A stretch of 64,000 nt of DNA from Cyclobacteriaceae bacterium (GTDB lineage: Bacteria > Bacteroidota > Bacteroidia > Cytophagales > Cyclobacteriaceae): assembly GCA_016786495.1 (NCBI GenBank), contig JAEUUJ010000033.1, positions 62,001-126,000 of the forward strand, read 5' to 3'. Positions 57,405 to 64,000 of this stretch are shown here, one piece after another. The first letter of the stretch is position 1. Each line of letters begins with the position of its first letter. A program made the translations under genes and the position numbers. The notes under the pieces are model-generated. The model saw only the letters and a program-made list of their open reading frames with translations, searched no databases and was not told where the DNA came from.

Positions 57405-58523
57405 ATGAAAAAGGCATTATTTCTTATCCTTCTTATCGCACCAGCCGTGGCTGTCGCTCAACTCGACAACGGGGCATTTGAGCAACGCATGACTGTTGAG
57501 CCATCTGACTCCGGCAAACTTTACCTCGGCCTGAACATGCTCGGTTTTGCGAAAGACAATGAGTTTTTTGATACCGTAATCGAAGGATACACCTTGTTTG
57601 GCTATCAGCTTAACCCCTATCTCTCGTACAACATTTCGAAAAATGTCCGCCTGGATGCAGGTGTATACGTGCAGAAGGATTTTGGCAACGACGACTATTC
57701 GGATGTCAAACCCACGCTTTCACTCAAAATCCGGAACAACAACTTCAATTTTATTTTCGGTACTCTGGAAGGAAGCGTTCATCACCGGCTGATTGAACCG
57801 TTGTATGATTTCGAGCGGGTGCTCAACAACCGACTGGAAAACGGTGCGCAGGTGGTTTGGATGAAAGACGGCCTTTTCCTGGACGCCTGGATCGACTGGC
57901 AAAAGATGATTTACGCCAACAGCGTAGAGCCGGAACGCTTTACTGCCGGAATCTCATTTAATAAAACCCTGTTCAACCTGGGTGACGTGCACATCGACCT
58001 TCCGTTGCAGCTTGTAGCGGCCCATCAGGGCGGACAAATCGATACGGTAGACAATGAGGTGATCACACGTTTCAACATGGCCGGTGGCCTCACGCTCGAA
58101 GGAACCAGCACCGGATTTGTTTCGGGCTGGGGTGTAAAGGCGTATGGCGCCATGTTCAATACCAACGCGAGCAAGCCATTATTCAATAAAGAAGGAGTGG
58201 GATATTTTGTCAACCCCTACATCAAAACCCGGATCGGCCTTACGGTTATGGGAAGCTACTGGCATGGCGATCGTTTTCAGAGTATTGAAGGGAGTCCGTT
58301 GTATGCATCGGCCAACGACCTGTATCCCAATCGCATCGACCGGAAGCGTGATTTCCTGATGCTGCGACTTCTGTACGATGTAAAAGTTGCCGATGGATTA
58401 ACACTAACTGCCCGTGCGGAACCGTTCTTAGATACGTATTCGCAGGAACTGGAATACTCGTTTGGCTTGTACCTTAATTTTTCGGAACGCTTTTTTCTTC
58501 TGAATGCAAAAAAGAACCGGTAG
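57405..58523 (+). CDS. Outer-membrane beta-barrel-like protein
   Basis: 372 residues with a signal peptide (MKKALFLILLIAPAVAVAQ). The mature part is rich in paired strands (KLYLGLNMLGFAKDNEFFD, GAQVVWMKDGLFLDAWIDWQ, FVNPYIKTRIGLTVMGSYW) and ends YSFGLYLNFSERFFLLNAKK with a near-terminal aromatic strand, as in outer-membrane barrels. Family not recognised. The last 20 bases overlap the next gene, a predicted aminopeptidase, so the two are probably made together. Confidence 0.75.
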   Translation: MKKALFLILLIAPAVAVAQLDNGAFEQRMTVEPSDSGKLYLGLNMLGFAKDNEFFDTVIEGYTLFGYQLNPYLSYNISKNVRLDAGVYVQKDFGNDDYSDVKPTLSLKIRNNNFNFIFGTLEGSVHHRLIEPLYDFERVLNNRLENGAQVVWMKDGLFLDAWIDWQKMIYANSVEPERFTAGISFNKTLFNLGDVHIDLPLQLVAAHQGGQIDTVDNEVITRFNMAGGLTLEGTSTGFVSGWGVKAYGAMFNTNASKPLFNKEGVGYFVNPYIKTRIGLTVMGSYWHGDRFQSIEGSPLYASANDLYPNRIDRKRDFLMLRLLYDVKVADGLTLTARAEPFLDTYSQELEYSFGLYLNFSERFFLLNAKKNR

Positions 58524-59556
58524 GATCATTAAACGCTCACTGCTTGCGCTTCTGGCAGTGCTTGTTATTCTGGTAATCGTTTATTGGGATCTGGTGCTGT
58601 ACGGCCTGCGCCAGGGAAGAGGCCAACTCAACATCGTGTGGAATGCACGCCCGGTAGAAGAGGTGATGAAAGATCCGGCCTTCCCCGATTCCCTGAAAAG
58701 CAAACTCATACTCATTGAGCGCGTGCGCAAGTATGCGATTGATTCACTCGGGCTCAAGGATACCAAAAATTACAAAACGCTTTACGATCAAAAAGGAGAA
58801 GAGATCATGTGGGTCGTGATGGCGTGCGAGCCCTATCGCTTTAAAGCCAAAGAATGGGATTTTCCGATCGTGGGCTCCGTTCCCTACAAGGGTTTCTTTA
58901 ATAAAGCGCGGGCTGTAAAACTTCGTGATGAACTGGATAAGGAAGGCTGGGACACTACGATCCGGAATCCGGGTGGCTGGTCCACGCTCGGTTGGTTTAC
59001 CGATCCGATCCTGAGCAAAATGCTGGAGCGCGATGAAGGTGATCTCGCGAACCTGATTATCCACGAAATGTCGCATGCTACCATTTTCGTAAAAGACAGC
59101 ATCGACTTTAATGAAAACCTCGCCACGTTTATCGGGGATCGCGGGGCGGAACAATTCCTCATCTCAACCCACGGAAAAAACTCAAAAGAATACCTGACCT
59201 ACATCGGAGAAGATTCAGACTTCACGAAGTACAGCGAGCACATGCTGCGGGGTGCTGAAGCGCTTGACAGCTTGTACAAGCAAATGGAAAAAGACAGTCT
59301 TCCGGATCACCTTCGTGCGGAAAAGAAAAAAGCTGCCATTCAGAGAATTGTTACGTTGCTCGACACGCTCTCGCTCACGGTTCACAAGAAACCATCGGAT
59401 CGCTTCAAAGAGCATTTGCCGAATAACACATACTTCATGAACATGAAGCGTTATCAGTCAAAGCAGGAAGATTTCTGGTCGGAGCTGCGGGGTGGTTTCG
59501 GAGGTGATCTGAAAGCGTACATCCGCTATCATAAAAAGAAGCATCCCTTTTTGTAG
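58504..59556 (+). CDS. Predicted zinc aminopeptidase (COG4324-like)
   Basis: 350 residues with one N-terminal membrane helix (about 10-30, SLLALLAVLVILVIVYW). The zinc site is IIHEMSHATIFVKDS (HExxH) with a third ligand, Glu, in DFNENLATFIGDRGAEQF. Other signatures are YYDQKGEEIMWVVMACEPY-like YDQKGEEIMWVVMACEPYRF, FPIVGSVPYKGFF and GWSTLGWFTDPILSKML, which match the predicted aminopeptidases of PF10023. The anchor places it in the envelope with its active site outside the cytosol. It overlaps the barrel gene by 20 bases. Substrate is unknown. Confidence 0.85.
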   Translation: MQKRTGRIIKRSLLALLAVLVILVIVYWDLVLYGLRQGRGQLNIVWNARPVEEVMKDPAFPDSLKSKLILIERVRKYAIDSLGLKDTKNYKTLYDQKGEEIMWVVMACEPYRFKAKEWDFPIVGSVPYKGFFNKARAVKLRDELDKEGWDTTIRNPGGWSTLGWFTDPILSKMLERDEGDLANLIIHEMSHATIFVKDSIDFNENLATFIGDRGAEQFLISTHGKNSKEYLTYIGEDSDFTKYSEHMLRGAEALDSLYKQMEKDSLPDHLRAEKKKAAIQRIVTLLDTLSLTVHKKPSDRFKEHLPNNTYFMNMKRYQSKQEDFWSELRGGFGGDLKAYIRYHKKKHPFL

Positions 59557-59589
59557 CCCGCTTCCGCAAAACGCGAAAATCCGAATCCA

Positions 59590-59613
59590 TTAAGGAATTG
59601 TTAAGATGTTAAG
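59590..59613 (+). promoter_or_regulatory. TTAAG direct repeats upstream of the response regulator
   Basis: TTAAG occurs at 59590-59594, 59601-59605 and 59609-59613; the first two are 11 bases apart, the spacing favoured by OmpR/PhoB-type regulators. They lie just upstream of the -33 region, so autoregulation is possible but unproven. Confidence 0.3.
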
Positions 59614-59620
59614 GCAGACG

Positions 59621-59649
59621 TTTCAAACCCGGCCTTTTGGCTACCTTTG
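59621..59649 (+). promoter_or_regulatory. Candidate promoter of the two-component genes
   Basis: TACCTTTG (59642-59649) matches the Bacteroidetes -7 consensus exactly; TTTC (59621-59624) is a one-mismatch -33 box 17 bases upstream. Transcription would begin about 10 bases before the ATG at 59666. Confidence 0.45.
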
Positions 59650-59665
59650 TACCAAATAACAGACT

Positions 59666-60355
59666 ATGGCAAACAAGCCAGTTCAGAAAGTGCTTGTCGT
59701 GGATGATGAAGAGCCCATCCAGGAACTTCTCAAATACAATCTCGAAAAGAGCGGATACGATGTAAAGACAGCCAGCGATGGCTTTAAGGCGGTTGACATA
59801 GCCAAAAAATTCCATCCTGATCTGGTTTTGCTTGATATCATGATGCCGAAGATGGACGGAGTTGAAACCTGCCGGCTGCTTCGTGAAATCCCGGAACTGC
59901 AAAAGACCTTTATCGTGTTTCTCACGGCCCGTTCAGAAGAATATTCAGAAGTAGCCGCATTTGATGTCGGGGCTGACGATTACATTAACAAGCCTATCAA
60001 GCCCCGTGCATTGATGAGCCGGATCAGTGCGCTGTTCAGGCGCGACAACAAAAAAGCAAGCCCTTCCAGTACCATCACGATTGGCGACCTGACCATTGAT
60101 CGCACCAGCTATACGATTAAGATTGGCACACGGGAAATCAGCTTACCTAAAAAGGAGTTCGAGCTGTTGTACTTCCTGGCACAGAATCCGAACAAAGTTT
60201 TCAGTCGCGAAGACCTGCTGCAGAACATCTGGGGATCAGACGTGTACGTGCTGGCCCGCACCGTTGACGTTCATATCCGGAAAGTTCGCGAGAAAATCGG
60301 CGAGGATTACATTACTACGGTGAAGGGTGTGGGGTATAAGTTTGCTTTGAATTGA
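59666..60355 (+). CDS. OmpR/PhoB-family response regulator
   Basis: 229 residues. The receiver domain has the acidic pair in LVVDDEEP, the phospho-acceptor Asp in LVLLDIMMPKMDGVET and the Lys in DYINKPIKP. The winged-helix domain has ISLPKKEFELLYFLAQNPNK, VFSREDLLQNIW and ARTVDVHIRKVREKIGEDY, ending TVKGVGYKF. The domain set and the partner kinase make this a PhoB/RprY-like system; its targets are unknown. It is followed by the kinase gene after 75 bases that contain overlapping inverted repeats. Confidence 0.95.
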   Translation: MANKPVQKVLVVDDEEPIQELLKYNLEKSGYDVKTASDGFKAVDIAKKFHPDLVLLDIMMPKMDGVETCRLLREIPELQKTFIVFLTARSEEYSEVAAFDVGADDYINKPIKPRALMSRISALFRRDNKKASPSSTITIGDLTIDRTSYTIKIGTREISLPKKEFELLYFLAQNPNKVFSREDLLQNIWGSDVYVLARTVDVHIRKVREKIGEDYITTVKGVGYKFALN

Positions 60356-60369
60356 ATCAATAATACCTG

Positions 60370-60426
60370 ATTTAACAATTTAACGATGACATTTGCGTCT
60401 TGCTAAATTGATTAATTGTTAAATTG
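60370..60426 (+). promoter_or_regulatory. Alternative hairpins between the regulator and kinase genes
   Basis: ATTTAACAATT (60370-60380) pairs with AATTGTTAAAT (60414-60424), an 11-base perfect stem whose right arm ends 6 bases before the kinase ATG. CAATTTA (60376-60382) can instead pair with TAAATTG at 60404-60410 or 60420-60426. The stems share bases and cannot form together, so the region could switch kinase translation. Confidence 0.35.
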
Positions 60427-60430
60427 AAAC

Positions 60431-61477
60431 ATGATTTACAGCTCACGGGTACTCGCGCTTATTCTTGCCCTGTGCATTGCCATCATCACCACGCTTTTTC
60501 TTACGCTGTTCGAAACGGTTGACACAACGGTTCTTGTTGTAACGTTCGTCATTTGTTTTTCGGTTTCGTATATCCTTACCTTTTCAATTTTGGAATTGCT
60601 GATCTTCCGCGAGATCAATAAAATATACAAGCTGATCGATAAGCTTAAGAAACGCGAACTGCATAGCCTTGATCGGCAAAAACCCAACACACTTAATCCG
60701 CTCGAAAAAATCAATGAAGAGATATTTTCGTTTGCTGAACTCAAGCAAAAGGAAATTGATGAGCTGCGCAAGCTGGAGGCTTTCCGGAAAGAATTCATCG
60801 CCGACATCTCGCACGAGTTGAAGACACCCATTTTTGCTGCGCAGGGATTTGTCCACACGCTGCTTGATGGGGCGGTAAACGACAAAGCCGTGCGGGGCAA
60901 CTTCCTGAAAAAAGCTGCGCGAAGCCTCGATGGACTCGATGCACTGGTGCAGGATTTGTTAACGCTCTCACACATTGAGACGAAGCAGATCAAAATGCAC
61001 TTCGAAACCATCGATCTGTACGAACTCACGCAGGAGGTTTTTGAACAACTCGAAGACAAAGCGGAAGAACGGAAAATCTCACTCAAGCTTCAGGGTTCCA
61101 AAAACAAAGCGATCGTCTATGCCGACTGGCAACGCATCACGCAAGTGATCACAAACCTGGTGAGCAATGCCATTAAACATTCATTTGAAGGTGGTGAGGT
61201 AACCGTAAGTTTTGATGTCGGTAAAAAGAATGTAACCACACATGTACGCGATCATGGCGAGGGGATTGCGGAGGAACATTTGACCCGAATATTTGAGCGG
61301 TTTTATCGGGTAGATAAAAGCCGAAGCCGCGAGAAGGGCGGCACCGGACTCGGACTGGCCATTGTAAAACACATCCTCGAACATCATAACACCAAAACGG
61401 AAGTTGTGAGCGAGGTAGGCAAGGGATCGGATTTCAGCTTTAAGCTTCCCCGATCGAAGTCAGATGAAAACAACTAG
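60431..61477 (+). CDS. Sensor histidine kinase, PhoR-like
   Basis: 348 residues. Two membrane helices (about 8-28 and 34-58) have almost no periplasmic loop. A coiled linker (about 60-115) precedes the HisKA domain with ADISHELKTPIFAAQGF (phospho-acceptor His) and the HATPase domain with N-box TNLVSNAIKHSFEGG, G1 VRDHGEGIAEEH, F-box IFERFYRVDKSRSR and G2 GGTGLGLAIVKH. It should phosphorylate the regulator encoded just upstream. A hairpin pair near its start codon may set its level. Confidence 0.95.
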   Translation: MIYSSRVLALILALCIAIITTLFLTLFETVDTTVLVVTFVICFSVSYILTFSILELLIFREINKIYKLIDKLKKRELHSLDRQKPNTLNPLEKINEEIFSFAELKQKEIDELRKLEAFRKEFIADISHELKTPIFAAQGFVHTLLDGAVNDKAVRGNFLKKAARSLDGLDALVQDLLTLSHIETKQIKMHFETIDLYELTQEVFEQLEDKAEERKISLKLQGSKNKAIVYADWQRITQVITNLVSNAIKHSFEGGEVTVSFDVGKKNVTTHVRDHGEGIAEEHLTRIFERFYRVDKSRSREKGGTGLGLAIVKHILEHHNTKTEVVSEVGKGSDFSFKLPRSKSDENN

Positions 61478-61489
61478 CACCACCCATGG

Positions 61490-61523
61490 AAAACAAAAAA
61501 AGGCAGTGAGTACCACTGCCTTT
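61490..61523 (-). terminator. Rho-independent terminator, mainly for the minus-strand lipoprotein gene
   Basis: AAAGGCAGTG (61499-61508) and CACTGCCTTT (61514-61523) form a perfect 10-base stem around a 5-base loop. On the minus strand it is followed by a long T run; on the plus strand only a weak TTTCTCTTG follows, so the kinase transcript may also stop here. Confidence 0.85.
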
Positions 61524-61543
61524 CTCTTGTAAACCAACGTCAC

Positions 61544-62218
61544 TTAATCCTGCTTCAGCGCATAGCTGAAGAACTCACCATTTTCACCAACCTTCCACAG
61601 GTAAAGCATTCCGTCATTGAACCACAGTGTGAAGTTGCCGGTTGGAACAACAAAATCGCTGTCCTCATTGTCTTCGAATGTGATTGTTTGATCATCTAAG
61701 GTGAACTTACCTGAACCCACAATCGCGGAACCTTCTTCCGGAGCAAAATTGTAATGATAAACCGTAGTCGTGGTGCCTTTTGCTTCAAACGAAAGTGTCA
61801 GTGAACCGGTTGAAACCTCGGTGCTGTCGTGATCGGATGTGTAGTACGTTCCGGTAAAGGATTTTGAATACAACGCCTCATCCAGGGTGGGGGTTGGGTC
61901 AACCGTAAAGGTGGAGTCATCCGCTTTAGCGTATGACGTTACGGCAATGTTTAACAGTCCGTTTTCTTTGCCAAGCGTTTTATACGACAACAGCAGCTTG
62001 CTTCCGGCTGAGCGGGACTCGAATGCGTCAATACCTGATTTTGGGTTAGCCAGTGTTCCGTCTTTGAACAAAAGCGCATTTCCTGAACCGTTGGTTCGCG
62101 GCACAATCATGCTCAGTTCGTTTTCTTTAATTGTGGGGTTGTTGTTGGTGTCATCGTCTGAGCAGGCCGCCACAAACATTACAACTGCACATACCAGCAA
62201 ATAACTAAGGTTTTTCAT
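61544..62218 (-). CDS. Lipoprotein of unknown function
   Basis: 224 residues with a lipoprotein signal (MKNLSYLLVCAVVMFVAAC, lipid Cys19) and an acidic spacer (SDDDTNNNPT) of the kind seen in surface-exposed Bacteroidota lipoproteins. The mature part is beta-rich and Thr/Ser-rich (GSLTLSFEAKGTTTTVYHYN, FTLDDQTITFEDNEDSD, FTLWFNDGMLYLWKVGENGE), suggesting a compact beta-barrel or sandwich. Family not recognised. It lies 71 bases after the STN-barrel gene on the same strand and ends in a terminator. Confidence 0.75.
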   Translation of the reverse strand: MKNLSYLLVCAVVMFVAACSDDDTNNNPTIKENELSMIVPRTNGSGNALLFKDGTLANPKSGIDAFESRSAGSKLLLSYKTLGKENGLLNIAVTSYAKADDSTFTVDPTPTLDEALYSKSFTGTYYTSDHDSTEVSTGSLTLSFEAKGTTTTVYHYNFAPEEGSAIVGSGKFTLDDQTITFEDNEDSDFVVPTGNFTLWFNDGMLYLWKVGENGEFFSYALKQD

Positions 62219-62289
62219 TGGGTTGATTTTAAGTCTCGGGCGAAAGCGCCCTTGTCTCTACAACACATCCGGGGGCCGGTACCCTGATG

Positions 62290-63522
62290 CTACCGCGAAA
62301 AAATTGTTCGGTACAGACCCACGTGCAGTCCGAGCCAGGTTTTTAACGATTCAAAGGAAGTATCGTCATACGTGTTGCTGAGGGTATAAAACGGGTAGAA
62401 GGCTGCGTATTTACGCTCCGGATTTGATCCCGGCATTCCGGTAAGGCCCTGGTTTTTTCCGTCTACCCTATAGCGGCTTTCCAGTGCGTTGAAGCTCAAG
62501 CCAACAAATAATTTCCAACTGCCGGATGTGTTGAGTTTCCATTCAACTCCTCCGTTTATCCCGGCCCAAAGTCCGGATACGCTAATGGTGTGATTGGTAA
62601 CAACCGAATCGGCTGATCGTGTTGCCCGAAATGATTTGGAGTAGGTTCCTAAATATGTATTCAACACGATTTTTGACCGCCCGCCCGCTCGCAGCGAGCC
62701 ACTCAATCCGTAAAGAAGAATGGCCGAGCTTCCATTACTTCTGATCGAAAGCGTTCCAAAAAACGAGTTTGTGCCCGTTCGGAGTGTTGCGCCTATGAAC
62801 AGCGTTTCCCCGGTACTGATACCCAGATCGATAAAATACCCCGGTTTTTTTTGATTGCGCTTAGTGTTCACCACCGGTGCAGGCCGGGGTTTAGGAGTAT
62901 CTCTTTGGGCCGGTAGTGCAACGGTTGCGGGCTGTACCGAAGAAGAATCCTGCATGGGAAGCACAGCGTTGTTGGTTTGCGTGGCAACGATTGATTTTAA
63001 GGCGGTCGCTGTATCGGGTAACGGCACGACGGGCGCTGCAACGGAAAGTGTGTCGACAGAGATCGCAACTTCTTTTTGTTGGTCAACTTGCGGTTCAACG
63101 GGTTTCGTTTGTTCGGGCGGAGCAGGTTTGAGACTCGTTGGTTGAATACGTGCAGGCGTAGTTGGCTTTGCCGATGGATTTTGTTGAATCGTTGACTTTT
63201 CGATGTTCAGGATAACATGATTCTCCACCCGTGAATACAACACGTTTGTTTTGGTTCTCAACTGATCGAGTATTTCTCTGGCTGTTACCTTTTTTGAGGG
63301 GAGTGCAAGCGTATAGGCTGTATTGAGCCGTTTGGAATTATACGAAAACCGAAGTCCCGTTTTTCGGGTGATGGTTTGAAGCAGTGTATCCAGCCGTACT
63401 TTTTGAGATTGTAAATTGATCGGAGTATCAAGCAAATCAACCGACTGCCGGCCAAAGGCTGAAAGGCACGTCAGGATCATTACAACCGACAGACAATACC
63501 GGAATCTACAGACAACCATCAC
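62290..63522 (-). CDS. STN domain joined to a Pro-rich linker and a beta-barrel-like region
   Basis: 410 residues with a signal peptide (about 1-24, LTCLSAFG). Residues about 30-105 are an STN (secretin and TonB receptor short N-terminal) domain: LDTLLQTITRKTGLRFSYNS, then KVTAREILDQLRTKTNVLYS. A long Pro/Thr/Val-rich linker (about 110-225) leads to a C-terminal region (about 228-410) of barrel-like strands (FIDLGISTGETLFIGATL, WAGINGGVEWKLNTSGSWKL, WLGLHVGLYRTIFS). The STN domain normally belongs to TonB-dependent receptors regulated by an anti-sigma FecR; here the receptor plug and large barrel are missing. It overlaps the fecR gene upstream by 17 bases, so the two are probably co-translated. 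Confidence 0.8.
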   Translation of the reverse strand: MMVVCRFRYCLSVVMILTCLSAFGRQSVDLLDTPINLQSQKVRLDTLLQTITRKTGLRFSYNSKRLNTAYTLALPSKKVTAREILDQLRTKTNVLYSRVENHVILNIEKSTIQQNPSAKPTTPARIQPTSLKPAPPEQTKPVEPQVDQQKEVAISVDTLSVAAPVVPLPDTATALKSIVATQTNNAVLPMQDSSSVQPATVALPAQRDTPKPRPAPVVNTKRNQKKPGYFIDLGISTGETLFIGATLRTGTNSFFGTLSIRSNGSSAILLYGLSGSLRAGGRSKIVLNTYLGTYSKSFRATRSADSVVTNHTISVSGLWAGINGGVEWKLNTSGSWKLFVGLSFNALESRYRVDGKNQGLTGMPGSNPERKYAAFYPFYTLSNTYDDTSFESLKTWLGLHVGLYRTIFSR

Positions 63523-64000
63523 CGGAAATATACACCCGATTTCCGTTGATGGTGTACTCCAGGTCGAGCGATTTGGTAATTATCTCCAGGATAACAGGAA
63601 GGGTTGTACCGCGATACTCCCCCGTAAGACGGCAGGTTTTTACAGCCGGGTTTTCCATTTCAAATGTAACCCCATAAGCCGCAGCAAGGTCGTCCAGAAT
63701 TTCAGACAATGGTCTGTCAGTATATTCGAATTCGCGCGTGGCGTATCCGAGGTTATTGTGCGTTTCTGTTTTTATGACGCGGATTTTTTTCGTCTGCTTG
63801 TTGAAAACGCCCCGGTCGCCCGCCAGTAACGTGGCGCTGTCGCCCAAGTGCTTCATTTGCACCTTGCCATGAATAACCTGAACCCGGACGGTAGAATCGG
63901 CCGCATAGGCCGACACATCGAAGGCAGTGCCGAGCACTTTGATCTGCAGTTCCTCTGCGGTAATGGTGAAAGGCTTCAGCGGATCAGGAGTCACGTCAAA
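63506..64000 (-). CDS. FecR-family anti-sigma factor, C-terminal part (5' end beyond window)
   Basis: The frame runs to the window edge and reads FDVTPDPLKPFTI before the displayed part, so the start lies outside; the GTG at 63994 is an internal codon. The visible 165 residues hold the FecR periplasmic domain (IKVLGTAFDVSAYAADST, VQVIHGKVQMKHLG, LLAGDRGVFNKQTKKI) and the C-terminal DUF4974 domain (YTDRPLSEILDDLAAAYGV, LTGEYRGTTLPVILEIITKS). FecR proteins relay a signal from an outer-membrane receptor to an ECF sigma factor. The sigma gene would be expected further to the right. The next gene downstream is the STN-barrel protein rather than a TonB receptor. Confidence 0.9.
   Translation of the reverse strand, partial: FDVTPDPLKPFTITAEELQIKVLGTAFDVSAYAADSTVRVQVIHGKVQMKHLGDSATLLAGDRGVFNKQTKKIRVIKTETHNNLGYATREFEYTDRPLSEILDDLAAAYGVTFEMENPAVKTCRLTGEYRGTTLPVILEIITKSLDLEYTINGNRVYISGDGCL

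Noticed and set aside
62238-62251. GGGCG / CGCCC hairpin after the STN-barrel gene
   Set aside because: Five-base stem without a T run; too weak to call a terminator.
62855-63145. Plus-strand frame opposite the STN-barrel gene
   Set aside because: It mirrors the Pro/Thr/Val-rich linker and has no start signal or family.

Overview
This window looks like chromosomal DNA of a Bacteroidota bacterium, most likely of the Cytophagales (order-level placement is inference). The reasons are promoters resembling the Bacteroidetes TTTG / TAnnTTTG consensus, type IX secretion (T9SS) parts (PorQ, a PorE-like OmpA protein, a stand-alone T9SS sorting domain), a FecR/STN module, a TonB with the WDDIVFEKRNKEYGAY N-terminus, LytTR two-component signalling and many short lipoproteins. 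Coding density is high. No tRNA, rRNA, insertion sequence, prophage or CRISPR array was seen.

Layout. 1-338: end of a SUI1/eIF1-like gene. 341-4788 (minus): a 34-residue-repeat secreted protein, then a membrane histidine kinase, a paralogous kinase that has lost its catalytic residues, and a LytTR regulator; a dyad sits at the kinase start. 5018-9489 (plus): three exported amidohydrolase-fold proteins of which only the middle one keeps its metal ligands, closed by a terminator. 9558-11465: YitT-type membrane protein and a propeller lipoprotein. 11490-15702: nuoABCD followed by the NAD(P)HX repair enzyme nnr. 15801-21464: a T9SS sorting-domain mini-protein, threonine aldolase and a 1406-residue TPR-CHAT lipoprotein. 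21550-27747: a MutA-MutB methylmalonyl-CoA mutase fusion divergent from dnaA, then an HtrA protease. 27870-36145: a GH3-family enzyme, two separate ExbB/ExbD proton-channel modules, and an exbB-exbD-exbD-tonB-(small membrane protein)-PstS-like-TPR operon.

36608-47374: dxr-rseP, a PorE-like OmpA protein (minus), and lon-porQ-hslU-DUF4421. 47375-52520: SixA-like phosphatase, an LpxL-like acyltransferase, a DUF486 protein, a dihaem cytochrome c, ABC-F factor ettA and a DUF2795 protein. 52603-57260: ispD, a small membrane protein, queA, a MacB-type permease and recA. 57405-61477: an outer-membrane-like barrel overlapping a zinc aminopeptidase, then a PhoB/PhoR-like two-component pair. 61544-64000 (minus): a lipoprotein, an STN-domain/barrel fusion and the end of a fecR.

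Taken together the region mixes core housekeeping (replication initiation, recombination, complex I membrane arm/Q module, isoprenoid precursors through dxr and ispD, quality-control proteases HtrA, RseP, Lon and HslU) with envelope biology (TonB energisation, T9SS, lipoproteins). The observations most worth a second look are the kinase/pseudokinase cassette with its repeat protein, the amidohydrolase trio with two ligand-less members, the MutA-MutB fusion, the CHAT lipoprotein, the STN-barrel protein, and several dyads that overlap predicted promoters or start codons. All family assignments come from reading motifs; no database search was run.
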